Shown: in pieces, positions 9,492 to 18,791 of the stretch
Layout: the number at the start of each line of letters is the position of its first letter
How positions within the stretch are numbered: position 1 is the first letter of the stretch
Source: Ardenticatenia bacterium
GTDB taxonomy: Bacteria > Chloroflexota > Anaerolineae > Aggregatilineales > JALXEW01
Direction of reading: 5' to 3'
NCBI GenBank assembly: GCA_027069285.1
Contig: JALXEW010000292.1
Location: 1-35,728 of the forward strand
DNA length: 35,728 bases
Notes under the pieces: model-generated
What the model was told of the DNA's origin: nothing
Databases searched by the model: none
Seen by the model: only the letters and a program-made list of their open reading frames with translations
Translations under genes and position numbers: made by a program

Positions 9492-10342
9492 ACATCGGCG
9501 GAATAGAGCTACACCTGATCAACGACGGATTCGTCATGGTTGACGGCGGCGGGGCCTTTGGCCTGGTACCCCGCGTCCTTTGGGAACGGGTCATCGAGCC
9601 GGATGAGCTTAACCGTGTGCCGATGAGCCTGCTTTGCCTGCTGCTCCGAGCCGAAGGCAAGAACATCCTGGTGGATACCGGCATCGGCAATCGGCTAAAC
9701 GAAAAACAACGTCGCATCTGGGGCATATCCCGCCCGCAGGGAGGGCTTCTGGACGGCCTGGCGCGGATAGGCCTGGCGCCGGAGGATGTGGACATAGTGA
9801 TCAACACCCACCTGCACTCAGACCATTGTGGCGGCAACACCTGCTATGACGCCGATGGCCGCGTGATTCCCACCTTCCCGAATGCCGAATACTGGGTGCA
9901 GCGGTTGGAATACGCCGATGCCTGCTTCCCAAACGAGCGCACACGCGCCACCTACATAGCCGATAACTTCAGGCCGCTGGAGGCCACGGGACAACTCCGG
10001 CTCATCGACGGGGACGTACAGGTCGTCAAAGGCGTCAGATGTGTGGTAACGCGCGGGCACACGCGGGCACACCAGAGCGTGATCATCGGCTCCGACGGCG
10101 AATACGCCCTGCTGGTGGCGGATATGGCCTCATATGCGGCGAACTTCGAGCGATTGGCCTGGCTCACCGCCTACGACGTGGAACCGCTGGTGAACCTGGA
10201 GACCAAGAGGAACTGGCAGCGTTGGGCACAGGAACATGATGCCCTGCTCATCTTCGAACATGACACCCAAAGGCCCACCGGCAAACTCAGAGGCCACGGA
10301 AAAGGAATGAAAGTCGAGCCGGTTGAGGTACCCTGGACGTGA
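9485..10342 (+). CDS. MBL-fold metallo-hydrolase
   Basis: NTHLHSDHCGGN, RCVVTRGHTRAHQSVII, LLVADMASYA; overlaps the deaminase stop by 7 nt. Confidence 0.92.
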   Translation: MLNIGGIELHLINDGFVMVDGGGAFGLVPRVLWERVIEPDELNRVPMSLLCLLLRAEGKNILVDTGIGNRLNEKQRRIWGISRPQGGLLDGLARIGLAPEDVDIVINTHLHSDHCGGNTCYDADGRVIPTFPNAEYWVQRLEYADACFPNERTRATYIADNFRPLEATGQLRLIDGDVQVVKGVRCVVTRGHTRAHQSVIIGSDGEYALLVADMASYAANFERLAWLTAYDVEPLVNLETKRNWQRWAQEHDALLIFEHDTQRPTGKLRGHGKGMKVEPVEVPWT

Positions 10343-10362
10343 CTTTATGTGAAAAACATCCC

Positions 10363-10391
10363 TTGTCCGCCACATAGGCCGAGGTTATAAT
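10363..10391 (+). promoter_or_regulatory. Putative sigma70-type promoter for the acyl-CoA dehydrogenase
   Basis: TTGTCC (10363-10368), 17-nt spacer, TATAAT (10386-10391); ATG at 10438. Confidence 0.62.
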
Positions 10392-10437
10392 CTCATCGTG
10401 TGCTTCGCGGCCCTATATCGAGGACTCGCGCGACAAG

Positions 10438-11667
10438 ATGGACTTCAGCCTCTCGGAAGAACACCTCATGGTGCAGCGGATGGTGCGGGAGTTCGCCCAA
10501 AAAGAGATCTCGCCGACCATCCGCGAGTACGACCGTAAGCACCAAATGCATCCCCTGGCACTCCCACGTATGGCCGAGTTGGGCATATTGGGCATATGCA
10601 TCCCCGTTCGCTACGGTGGCCAGGGCTTCGATTACCTCACACTCGCGCTCGTATGCGAGGAGCTTGAGCGCGTTGACACCTCGTTACGGGTGATCATGTC
10701 GGTTCACGTGGGCTTGAATAGCCTGGCACTGCTGCAATGGGGAACCGAGGAACAAAAACAACGATTCCTGGTTCCCCAGGCAAAGGGCGAACGTTACGCG
10801 GCCTATGCCCTCACCGAACCCGGCGCCGGTAGCGATGCCGCCGCCATCCGCACCACCGCCCGCCGCGAAGGCGACGTCTACGTGCTCAATGGCGAGAAGA
10901 TGTGGATCAGCCTGGCGAACCACGCCCATAACTTCCTCATCATCGCCGTCACCGACCCGGACGCGCGGCCCCGTTATCGTGGCTTCAGCGCCTTCATAGT
11001 CCAGCGCGAAATGAAAGGCGTCACCACCGGCGACATCAAAGGCAAACTCGGCGTCCGGGCCGGCTCCACGGGCTGGATCTCGCTCCAGGATGTGGAAGTG
11101 CCGGTGGAAAACCGCCTGGGCGAGGAGGGCGAGGGCTTCTACATCGCCATGAGCTGCCTGGATAACGGCAGGTATACCGTCGCCGCCGGAGCAACCGGTC
11201 TCATCCGCGCCTGCCTGGAGGAAAGCGTCGCCTACGCCAACGAGCGCCATACGTTTGGGCGTCCGCTGGCCGACCACCAGCTGATCAAACAGAAGATCGC
11301 CCAGATGAGCCTGTGGTACGATACCGCCAGGCTCCTGGTCTGGCGGGCCGGGTGGCTGAAGAACCAGGGCATCCGCAATACGCGCGAGACGAGCATGGCC
11401 AAATGGTATGCCACCGAGATGTCGGTACGCGCCGCCCTGGAGGCGGTGCAGATACACGGCGCCTACGGCTATAGCGACGAATACAACGTCGAGCGTTACC
11501 TGCGCAACAGCAAAGGCGCCACGATCTACGAAGGCACCAGCGAAATACAGCAGCTCATCCTGGCCGGATACGCGCTCGGCCAGAGGCGTGATAAGCCGCT
11601 ACGGTGCGAGCTGCCGGCGTACGACCCGGAATCCTGGAGATCGGAAGCACGGGCGGATTCCGGCTGA
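10438..11667 (+). CDS. Acyl-CoA dehydrogenase
   Basis: [101 protein letters not shown]. Confidence 0.97.
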   Translation: MDFSLSEEHLMVQRMVREFAQKEISPTIREYDRKHQMHPLALPRMAELGILGICIPVRYGGQGFDYLTLALVCEELERVDTSLRVIMSVHVGLNSLALLQWGTEEQKQRFLVPQAKGERYAAYALTEPGAGSDAAAIRTTARREGDVYVLNGEKMWISLANHAHNFLIIAVTDPDARPRYRGFSAFIVQREMKGVTTGDIKGKLGVRAGSTGWISLQDVEVPVENRLGEEGEGFYIAMSCLDNGRYTVAAGATGLIRACLEESVAYANERHTFGRPLADHQLIKQKIAQMSLWYDTARLLVWRAGWLKNQGIRNTRETSMAKWYATEMSVRAALEAVQIHGAYGYSDEYNVERYLRNSKGATIYEGTSEIQQLILAGYALGQRRDKPLRCELPAYDPESWRSEARADSG

Positions 11668-11694
11668 GATGTGACCTTCGGCAACAAGCGCGTT

Positions 11695-11748
11695 GGGCGG
11701 ATATGGCAGCCATTGCGGGATACCCGCCGCCGGGGCCGTATTCCGCCC
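11695..11748 (+). other. Structured intergenic element: long imperfect stem enclosing a perfect hairpin
   Basis: GGGCGGATATGGC (11695-11707) pairs with GCCGTATTCCGCCC (11735-11748) with one bulge and one G-U pair; inside lies GCGGG-ATA-CCCGC (11715-11727). No following T-tract. Confidence 0.65.
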
Positions 11749-11795
11749 GGAAAGATCGGCAAACAAGACGCTAGGTCTGGATAAGGAGGTTAGCC

Positions 11796-12593
11796 TTGCA
11801 CGTAGTAGTCTTCACCAAAAGCACACCCGATACGGCGGCGAAAGTCGAAGTTGACGCCAACGGGAACGTGACCTGGGGCGATTCCCCATTGGTGGTGAAC
11901 CCCTGGGACGAGTATGCCGCCGAGGAGGCCCTCCAGCTCAAAGAAAAACAGGGCGCCAACACAACCGTCATCGCGGTCGGCCCGGAGATGGATAACGACG
12001 CACTCAAACACTGCGTCGCGATGGGCATACAGGAAGCCGTCAGAGTTTGGGACGATGCCCTGGAGGGTTCCGATAGCCTGGGGCAGGCCAAAGCCCTGGC
12101 AGCCGCCATCAAAAAGATGGGCGACGTTGACATGATCATCACGGGCAAAGAGGCCGTGGACGTCAACTCCGACGCGGTGATCCTTCAGGCTGCCAGGTTC
12201 CTCGGCTGGCCGGTGCTGAGTTTCGTCGCCAAGATCGTCGAGATCGACCCCGCGACGGGCGCTATCAAAGTCGAGCGCCTGGTTGAAGAGGGCCGAGAGA
12301 CGGTTTCGGCCAAACTCCCGGCGGTCGTCACCGTCGTCAAGGAGATCAACGAGCCGCGCTACCCGTCCTTCATCGGAATCCGCAAAGCCGCCAAGCTCAA
12401 GATACCGGTCTGGAGCCGGGCCGAGAGCGGTCGCGCCCGCTCGGAAGTGGAAGCAGGAGCGGCAAAGACGAAAGTGCTGGAGAAATTCCCGCCTCCGCCG
12501 CGTGAGGGAGAAGTCGAGATCATCCCATCCGATGACGTTGAAGAAGCAGCCCGCATCCTGGCCGAAAAGCTGATCGAGGAGAAAGTGGTATGA
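11796..12593 (+). CDS. etfB: Electron transfer flavoprotein beta subunit
   Basis: HVVVFTKSTPDTAAKVEVDANG..PLVVNPWDEYAAEEALQLKE, IITGKEAVDVNSDAVILQAARFLGWP, EPRYPSFIGIRKAAK. TTG start with AAGGAGG RBS at 11783-11789. Confidence 0.96.
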   Translation: MHVVVFTKSTPDTAAKVEVDANGNVTWGDSPLVVNPWDEYAAEEALQLKEKQGANTTVIAVGPEMDNDALKHCVAMGIQEAVRVWDDALEGSDSLGQAKALAAAIKKMGDVDMIITGKEAVDVNSDAVILQAARFLGWPVLSFVAKIVEIDPATGAIKVERLVEEGRETVSAKLPAVVTVVKEINEPRYPSFIGIRKAAKLKIPVWSRAESGRARSEVEAGAAKTKVLEKFPPPPREGEVEIIPSDDVEEAARILAEKLIEEKVV

Positions 12594-13570
12594 GCGGCGT
12601 ATTCGTCTGGATCGAGCAGTTCAAAGGCGAGCCTGCGCTCGTCTCCTGGCAGGCGCTGGGCGTGGGACGCAAGCTGGCTGATGAGATCGGCGAGCCGTTG
12701 ATCGCACTCGTCTTTGGCCAAAACGTGGGGGAGCTGGCCCAGAAGGCCATTCACTACGGCGCCGATGAGGCCCTGGTGGCCGACGATCAAACCCTGGCGG
12801 CGTTCCGAGTCGAGCCTTACGCGGCATTGGTGACGAAACTCATCGAAGAGCGCAGCCCGCGATTCATGCTGGCCGGCGCCACCACGCGCGGACGTGACCT
12901 GATGGGCACCGTTGCCGGCCAGGTCGGCGCCGGGCTGTTGTCCGACGTGATCGGCCTGGACGTGATTGATGGCAACTTGCAGGCCACCCGCCCGATCTAT
13001 GCCGGGAAGCTGCTTAGCAAAGAAGTCGCCGAAGGTGACTTCCAGATGGCAACGATCCGCAACCGCGCCTTCCCCACGCCAGACCCGGATGAGTCCCGAA
13101 CCGGCACTATCACCCAGGTGGAGCCGGTGATGGCCGAGGATGAGATCACCGTCAAGGTCGAGGGAGTCGAAGAGGCCGTTGGCGAAGTCAGCCTGACCGA
13201 CGCGAACATCATCGTCAGCGGCGGACGTGGTGTGGGAGGCCCGGAGGGATTCGAGCCTGTGCGCGAGCTGGCCGAGGTACTCGGTGGCGCGGTTGGCGCC
13301 TCGCGGGCGGCTGTGGATGCCGGTTGGATACCGTATGCGCATCAGGTCGGCCAGACCGGCAAAGTCGTCAGCCCGGACTTGTATATCGCGGCGGGCATAT
13401 CCGGTGCCATTCAGCACCTGGCCGGTATGCGCACATCCAAAGTCATCGTCGCCGTCAATAAAGACCCGGAGGCGCCTATCTTCTCGGTTGCCCGCTACGG
13501 CATCGTCAACGACCTGTTCAAAGTGCTGCCTGCGTTGACCAAAGCGTTCAAAGAGAAACTGGGGCGCTAA
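12590..13570 (+). CDS. etfA: Electron transfer flavoprotein alpha subunit
   Basis: IIVSGGRGVGGPEGFEPVRELAEVLGGAVGASRAAVDAGWIPYAHQVGQTGKVVSPDLYIAAGISGAIQHLAGM; overlaps etfB stop by 4 nt (ATGA). Confidence 0.97.
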   Translation: MSGVFVWIEQFKGEPALVSWQALGVGRKLADEIGEPLIALVFGQNVGELAQKAIHYGADEALVADDQTLAAFRVEPYAALVTKLIEERSPRFMLAGATTRGRDLMGTVAGQVGAGLLSDVIGLDVIDGNLQATRPIYAGKLLSKEVAEGDFQMATIRNRAFPTPDPDESRTGTITQVEPVMAEDEITVKVEGVEEAVGEVSLTDANIIVSGGRGVGGPEGFEPVRELAEVLGGAVGASRAAVDAGWIPYAHQVGQTGKVVSPDLYIAAGISGAIQHLAGMRTSKVIVAVNKDPEAPIFSVARYGIVNDLFKVLPALTKAFKEKLGR

Positions 13571-13585
13571 GGGGGAATGCGATCT

Positions 13586-13628
13586 GGGGCGGGCTGTGGA
13601 CCGGGGCATCGTCCTGCCCGCCCCTTTT
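13586..13628 (+). terminator. Rho-independent-type terminator after etfBA
   Basis: GGGGCGGGC (13586-13594) pairs with GCCCGCCCC (13616-13624), 21-nt loop, followed by TTTT. Confidence 0.72.
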
Positions 13629-13688
13629 ATACCCCGCGTACCGGGAAGCTACGCTAGGGAGGGCCGGTGTGACCTTAGTAAGGCAGCA

Positions 13689-14960
13689 TCACTGACATCT
13701 GGCCTCCTCCCCCTGACCGGTGGTCTCTACCTCGACGGCCTTGCCCACCTCACCGGCACGGGTGATGGCGAATTTGACCATCACCGGCCCGATGACCTGC
13801 ACGATAAACGTGGTGGCCGTGATCACGGTGATGACCAATGTGCCCAGTGCTTCCCCTTCTGCTCCGTAGGCCGTCATACGGTCGGCGATACTGAGCGATA
13901 GCCCCACCGCCACGCCCGCCTGTGATAGCAACCCGAATCCCAAATTATCCCTCACCGCCGGTTCCGCACCACCTATAGCGCCGCCCAGCCATGCCCCGGC
14001 GAATTTGCCCGTGCTGCGCAATATCACATAGGCCAGCGCTATGCTCAGAGTCAGGCCGCCTACCAGCAACGTCTCCACCTGGAACCTGGCGCCCACCAGC
14101 GCGAAGAACAGTATATACAAGACCGGCCCGGCCTGTTCTATGCTCACCCGCACGCAATCGAGATTATGCGGCGCCACGTTAACGATCACCACACCCAACG
14201 TCATAGTGGTCAAGATCAGCGAGAGGCCGAACGAGGATGCCAACCCGGCGCACAGGAAGATGACGCCGACCGAGACCACCAGCGCATCGCTCCGGTACTT
14301 AATGCGGTTCAGATAAAATGCCAGCGGCAGCCCTATGGCTATGCCCAGGATCAAAGCCCCGCCGATCTCCCAGACCGGCACCTCCAACATCTCCAGCACC
14401 GACGGTGGTTCCGCGTGTTGGGTGAACATACTCTCGGCTACCGGCACGGCCAGGCTGAACAGCAACAACGAGAGCGCGTCATCCATGCCGACCACGGCCA
14501 GCAGTGAAGTGGTCAGCGGGCCGGCTGACTTATATTCCTCCAGCACGTCAACCGTTGCCGCCGGGGCCGTCGCCGTTGCCAGGGCGCCGAAGATCAGGCC
14601 GGTTGTGAGTTCGCCGGTGATCAGGGTAACCCCTGCCGTCACCAGGCCGAAAGTCACCATCGCCTCGAATACCAGTATGAAGGCTATGCTACGGCCCAGC
14701 CTGCGCAACGTGTTGAAGTGCAGGTGGCTTCCCATATCGAAGCCGATCAGTCCCAGTGCCAGCTCACTGACGAATCCGAGACTGGTCACCAGCTCCATTG
14801 GCACCACGTGCAGGAACGACGATCCCAGGATCACACCGCCTATGATGAACCCCACGACCTGTGGGATGCCCAACGCGCGGGCCATACGTCCGGTCAGAAA
14901 CGCGGTCAATATCGTGACGCCGATCAGCGCCAACACGTCCGGCGACAAAGCAAGTTCCAC
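13689..14960 (-). CDS. Cation:proton antiporter (CPA2/KefB-like)
   Basis: ILTAFLTGRMARALGIPQVVGFIIGGVILG, FVSELALGLIGFDMGSHL, LATATAPAATVDVLEEYKSAGPLTTSLLAVVGMDDALSLLLF, multiple hydrophobic helices. Confidence 0.92.
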   Translation of the reverse strand: MELALSPDVLALIGVTILTAFLTGRMARALGIPQVVGFIIGGVILGSSFLHVVPMELVTSLGFVSELALGLIGFDMGSHLHFNTLRRLGRSIAFILVFEAMVTFGLVTAGVTLITGELTTGLIFGALATATAPAATVDVLEEYKSAGPLTTSLLAVVGMDDALSLLLFSLAVPVAESMFTQHAEPPSVLEMLEVPVWEIGGALILGIAIGLPLAFYLNRIKYRSDALVVSVGVIFLCAGLASSFGLSLILTTMTLGVVIVNVAPHNLDCVRVSIEQAGPVLYILFFALVGARFQVETLLVGGLTLSIALAYVILRSTGKFAGAWLGGAIGGAEPAVRDNLGFGLLSQAGVAVGLSLSIADRMTAYGAEGEALGTLVITVITATTFIVQVIGPVMVKFAITRAGEVGKAVEVETTGQGEEARCQ

Positions 14961-15121
14961 CGGGCCAACACTCCTTTCCCTCTAAAGCCGTAACTGGCCG
15001 GTGAGTATTCAACAAAACCGGCCTTTTGGCAAAACTTGGGAGATTCCGCCTCGTATGGGGTAAAATATACCCCGCAGGGCAAGGTGCCAGTGCCGAGGGA
15101 TGCTACCCCCGGATGGAGGGC

Positions 15122-17509
15122 ATGATGAAAGCGAAGGTGCTATACGCACTGGCGGTCTTGCTTGTGACCTTGCAGGTTGCGTCCCCATCGGCGTTTGCCC
15201 AGGAAGGCGAACCCACACCGGTGCCCATCATTGACGGGCATCCGGCGGCCACATTGATAGACGATTTCGACACCGGCTATGCCGAGGAAGGCATCCACGA
15301 ACAATGGTGGATGTATACCGATGACCTGCCGGATGTGACGCTCTTCGAATTCGACCTGGACCACGATGTGACCTATAACGGCAACGCCTCAATGCGCATA
15401 GACGTTGACGTCGCGCCTGGCGGGTATGCCGGCTGTGGGTTCGACTACGGCATCCCGCGTGATTGGACTGATGGTGAGGGTGTGATCTTCCAGATGCGGG
15501 CCTCGCAGGTGGGGGTGCCGCTATCATTCGTCCTGCACATATCCGACCCCACTCAGACCTCATCACTTTCGCCCGGCATGACCCCGTTCGGCTACAAGTT
15601 CGAAACCCCGCCGGGCAGCGATTCCGATTGGGTGACGGTCTTCCTGCCGTGGGACGGCTTCGAGCGGGAGTGGTGGGTAGGTCAAGAGGGCGTCACCGTC
15701 TTCACCCCGAATCCCATCGTCAAAGTCGAGGTCGCGTTCGAGAATCACACCAATGAGCGCCTGAGCGCCACCATTTGGATCGATGACATTCGCGTGGTTT
15801 CGGAGGAGGATTTGAACGCTCCGCCTGCATTCGAGGAATTGCTGCCGCCGATACCCCCGATTCACGTCAGCCAGGCCGGTTACCGTCCGGGTGATCGGAA
15901 GTTCTTCGTCGCCACGGTGCCGGTAGACCGTTTCACGATCGTGGATGCCGGGACCGGCGAAGTGGTTTACCGGGGCCGTGCGGTCAGGTGGGGTTTCGAC
16001 GAGGACTCGCAGCAAGAGATATACTGGGGCCGCTTCCACTCGCTGGACGTGCCCGGAACATACCGGGTTGTGATCGAGGGAATCGGCGAAAGTTACCCGT
16101 TCGTGATCGCCGACGATGCATTTTCCCGGCCAACCTTGCTCGCAGCACGTGCGTTTTACCTGCAACGCAGCGGGATCGAGATAAACGACGCCGAGATCAG
16201 CGGGTTAGAACATCGGGCCGGGCATGTCCGTGATGCCAGGCTCTGGGACGATCCGGAGGGGCCGGCCCTGGACGTGACCGGTGGCTGGTACGATGCCGGC
16301 GACTTTGGGCGCTACATGCCGACCGCTGCGTTTGCGGTCGGCCAGCTGATGCACGCCTACACCGTGAACCCGGACTTTTTCGCCGATGGAGTGCTGAGCA
16401 TCCCCGAAAGTGGCAACGGCGTCCCTGACCTGTTGGACGAGATACGCTGGGAACTGGAGTGGATGTTGAAGATGCAGCGCGAAGACGGGGCGGTATACCA
16501 CAAAGTGACCACGCGGAGCTATCCGACCTTCGGCATCATGCCGAATACCGATGTGGCACCGCTTTACGTCTTTGGCCCGACGACGGCAGATACGGCCTAC
16601 TTCGCCGCTGCGATGGCGCAGGCGTCATCGATTTACGCCGAATACGATCCGGAATTCTCTGCCACATGTATGGATGCGGCAGAACGTGCGTGGGGGTGGC
16701 TGCAGGAGCATCCGGAGCAAGTCCCGCCCGGCGGATTCCGTAACCCACCGCCAAGTGAGTACCCGATGCAAGGGGGCTATGACTTCTATTGGGACGAGAC
16801 CGACCATCGGCTGTGGGCGGCAGCGGAGCTTTTCCGCGCGACCGGAGATGCCGATTATGAAACGGCGTTTGCCGAATATCTCGAACAAGTCCCGCAGGCG
16901 GTTGTGCACCACATGTCATGGGCCGAGTCATACCCGATGGCGCTTTTCGCCTACCTGACCGCCGATGGCGCCAACCCTGAACTGCGGGCGCGTGTCCGGG
17001 ATGAATTCCTGGCGGAGGCCGATGCCATCCTTGAAGTGACCTTCCAATCCGGTTATAGCGTATCCCTGCACGGCACCGAGGGGCCTTTTGCCTACGTCTG
17101 GGGATCGAACCAGGTGGCGCTTGCGAACGGCCTCCACCTGATGATGGCGAACGAGATCGCGCCCAACGAGCGTTACGTACACGCCGCCCTGGCCCAATTG
17201 CAATACATCTTCGGCATCAATCCGTTTGCCAAGATGTACATGACCGGCTTCGGCTCCGATCCGGTATTGCACCCACATCACTCCATGAGCTACGGCCTGC
17301 AACGGGCCTTGCCGGGCTTCGTGACCGAGGGCGCTAACGGCACCAGCTCCGGCGGCGACGCAGTTCTGGAGGCCCTTTGGGAGGCGGGTGTGCCCACCGC
17401 CCTATGCTATGCGGACGATTGGGATTCGTGGGCGACCAACGAGCCGACCATTGACGCTAACGCCACGTTCGTAGCCCTGGCGGCGTACTTCGTCCCAGGG
17501 GCGCGGTGA
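15122..17509 (+). CDS. Secreted glycoside hydrolase family 9 (cellulase-like) with N-terminal beta-sandwich and CelD_N Ig-like domain
   Basis: Signal peptide MMKAKVLYALAVLLVTLQVASPSAFAQ; CelD_N-type HVSQAGYRPGDRKFFVAT; GH9 motifs GGWYDAGDFGRYMPTAAFAVGQLMHAY, HPHHSMSYG and ATNEPTIDANATFVALAAYF. ORF opens at 15026; start set by the GGAGG upstream of 15122. Confidence 0.93.
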   Translation: MMKAKVLYALAVLLVTLQVASPSAFAQEGEPTPVPIIDGHPAATLIDDFDTGYAEEGIHEQWWMYTDDLPDVTLFEFDLDHDVTYNGNASMRIDVDVAPGGYAGCGFDYGIPRDWTDGEGVIFQMRASQVGVPLSFVLHISDPTQTSSLSPGMTPFGYKFETPPGSDSDWVTVFLPWDGFEREWWVGQEGVTVFTPNPIVKVEVAFENHTNERLSATIWIDDIRVVSEEDLNAPPAFEELLPPIPPIHVSQAGYRPGDRKFFVATVPVDRFTIVDAGTGEVVYRGRAVRWGFDEDSQQEIYWGRFHSLDVPGTYRVVIEGIGESYPFVIADDAFSRPTLLAARAFYLQRSGIEINDAEISGLEHRAGHVRDARLWDDPEGPALDVTGGWYDAGDFGRYMPTAAFAVGQLMHAYTVNPDFFADGVLSIPESGNGVPDLLDEIRWELEWMLKMQREDGAVYHKVTTRSYPTFGIMPNTDVAPLYVFGPTTADTAYFAAAMAQASSIYAEYDPEFSATCMDAAERAWGWLQEHPEQVPPGGFRNPPPSEYPMQGGYDFYWDETDHRLWAAAELFRATGDADYETAFAEYLEQVPQAVVHHMSWAESYPMALFAYLTADGANPELRARVRDEFLAEADAILEVTFQSGYSVSLHGTEGPFAYVWGSNQVALANGLHLMMANEIAPNERYVHAALAQLQYIFGINPFAKMYMTGFGSDPVLHPHHSMSYGLQRALPGFVTEGANGTSSGGDAVLEALWEAGVPTALCYADDWDSWATNEPTIDANATFVALAAYFVPGAR

Positions 17510-17532
17510 GGTGAGGAGATTTTGAGGCACAT

Positions 17533-17673
17533 ATGGTTGACGAGCGACGTGTGGCACTGATCGGGATGGCGATCTTGATAGCGGTGGCGGCGGTACTGGC
17601 GTTAACGGCAGCGTTACTGCCGCCTGCCCCGCCGCCCCCGACGCCCACCATTCCGGGAATGGGCCTGCCGTAA
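17533..17673 (+). CDS. 46-aa single-pass membrane miniprotein with Pro-rich tail (not in supplied ORF track)
   Basis: My translation: MVDERRVALIGMAILIAVAAVLALTAALLPPAPPPPTPTIPGMGLP*; GAGG just upstream (17524-17527). Confidence 0.45.
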   Translation: MVDERRVALIGMAILIAVAAVLALTAALLPPAPPPPTPTIPGMGLP

Positions 17674-17782
17674 GCGGAGACCCGCTTTGACCGAGATCGC
17701 ATTCACCGGTCGCCCTTGAATGGGGCGGCTGTGGGGTGGTTTTTTTCCTGGTGCTGCCCACTTGATAAGGGAATATCCTCGA

Positions 17783-17806
17783 AAAGGCCGCCTTCAGGCG
17801 GCCTTT
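17783..17806. terminator. Perfect bidirectional hairpin terminator
   Basis: AAAGGCCGCC-TTCA-GGCGGCCTTT, 10-bp perfect stem ending in A/T tracts. Confidence 0.75.
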
Positions 17807-17834
17807 GGCATCTCACCCCGGCGCAGTGTACACT
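17805..17834 (+). promoter_or_regulatory. Putative sigma70-type promoter for the prepilin peptidase
   Basis: TTGGCA (17805-17810), 18-nt spacer, TACACT (17829-17834); AGGAGGG RBS before ATG 17863. Confidence 0.45.
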
Positions 17835-17862
17835 AGCTTAACATCCACGCAGGAGGGTGCCG

Positions 17863-18693
17863 ATGGGAATACTCCTTGCCGCGTTTGCCGGGATCATGAT
17901 CGGGGGGATCATCAACGCCCTGGCGGATGATCTGCCATTGCATCGTGCCCCTCGCCTTCCCCGCTATCCTGACGGGACACCTCGTCCGCCGATTGCCTGG
18001 CTTGGCCTGGGGGCGTTTGCAAGCGGGCGGAGGGCCTCTCCGGGAGGGGCAAGACTCTCATGGCGCTACCCGGCTGTTGAGCTGGTGACCGGCGTGATAT
18101 TCGGCTACATCGCCTGGGCTTACCGGCAGGACGCGGAGCATTTATTTTACTACTTCTACATGGCATTGTTCGTCCTCATAGCGGTCACGGACTTTGAGCA
18201 CCGGATCGTACCCTTTGCGGCTGTGGTGCCGGGTGCGTTAGTGGCCCTGGCCGATGCCCTGATCACCGGGCGGCCCGGAATCGGCGATTCGTTACTCGGC
18301 GGCGTGGTTGGATATGGCGTGTTTTGGGTCTTCTACCGGGGTGGCGCCCTGTTCCTGATGGCGGTATCGCGTCGCTCGCCCGATGGGAGTGAGGTAAAAT
18401 CCCCCGGTGGCGCCGAGGACGGAGAAGAAATCGCGTTTGGCTTTGGAGATGTGATGTTGGCGGCCCTATGCGGCCTGATCATCGGATGGCAGGCGTTGAT
18501 ATTCGCCATGCTGATCACAGTCTTTTCCGGCGCGGTCGGGGCATTGGCCTATATCATCGGCAGGATGTTATCGCGGGGTCGATATATCGCATTTGCCGCC
18601 ATCCCTTACGGGCCGTACATAATACTGGGCGCCACCGTGATGTTGCTTTGGCGTGAGCCGATCAAAGCGTTCTTGCAGGGCCTGAGCGGCTGA
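17863..18693 (+). CDS. A24-family prepilin peptidase-like protein
   Basis: LSWRYPAVELVTGVIFGYIAWAY, first Asp motif AVTDFEHRIVP, second motif AFGFGDVMLAALCGLIIGW. N-terminal region lacks the usual CxxC pairs. Confidence 0.85.
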   Translation: MGILLAAFAGIMIGGIINALADDLPLHRAPRLPRYPDGTPRPPIAWLGLGAFASGRRASPGGARLSWRYPAVELVTGVIFGYIAWAYRQDAEHLFYYFYMALFVLIAVTDFEHRIVPFAAVVPGALVALADALITGRPGIGDSLLGGVVGYGVFWVFYRGGALFLMAVSRRSPDGSEVKSPGGAEDGEEIAFGFGDVMLAALCGLIIGWQALIFAMLITVFSGAVGALAYIIGRMLSRGRYIAFAAIPYGPYIILGATVMLLWREPIKAFLQGLSG

Positions 18694-18700
18694 AGAGGAC

Positions 18701-18728
18701 GTCCGGCCCCTGACCTGGCCGGACTTTT
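18701..18728 (+). terminator. Terminator-like hairpin after the prepilin peptidase
   Basis: GTCCGGCC (18701-18708) pairs with GGCCGGAC (18717-18724), followed by TTTT. Confidence 0.65.
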
Positions 18729-18791
18729 CCGGTAAAGCCTGCTGTGCTACCCTTGAATGACGCACGACGTGCCGTGCCATAGGGGGGTTGG

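Noticed and set aside
10684-11457. 257-aa minus-strand ORF antisense to the acyl-CoA dehydrogenase
   Set aside because: Shadow ORF opposite highly conserved ACAD motifs.
12359-13609. 416-aa minus-strand ORF antisense to etfB/etfA
   Set aside because: Overlaps two clear Etf subunits; His/Asp/Gly-rich mirror composition with no recognisable family.
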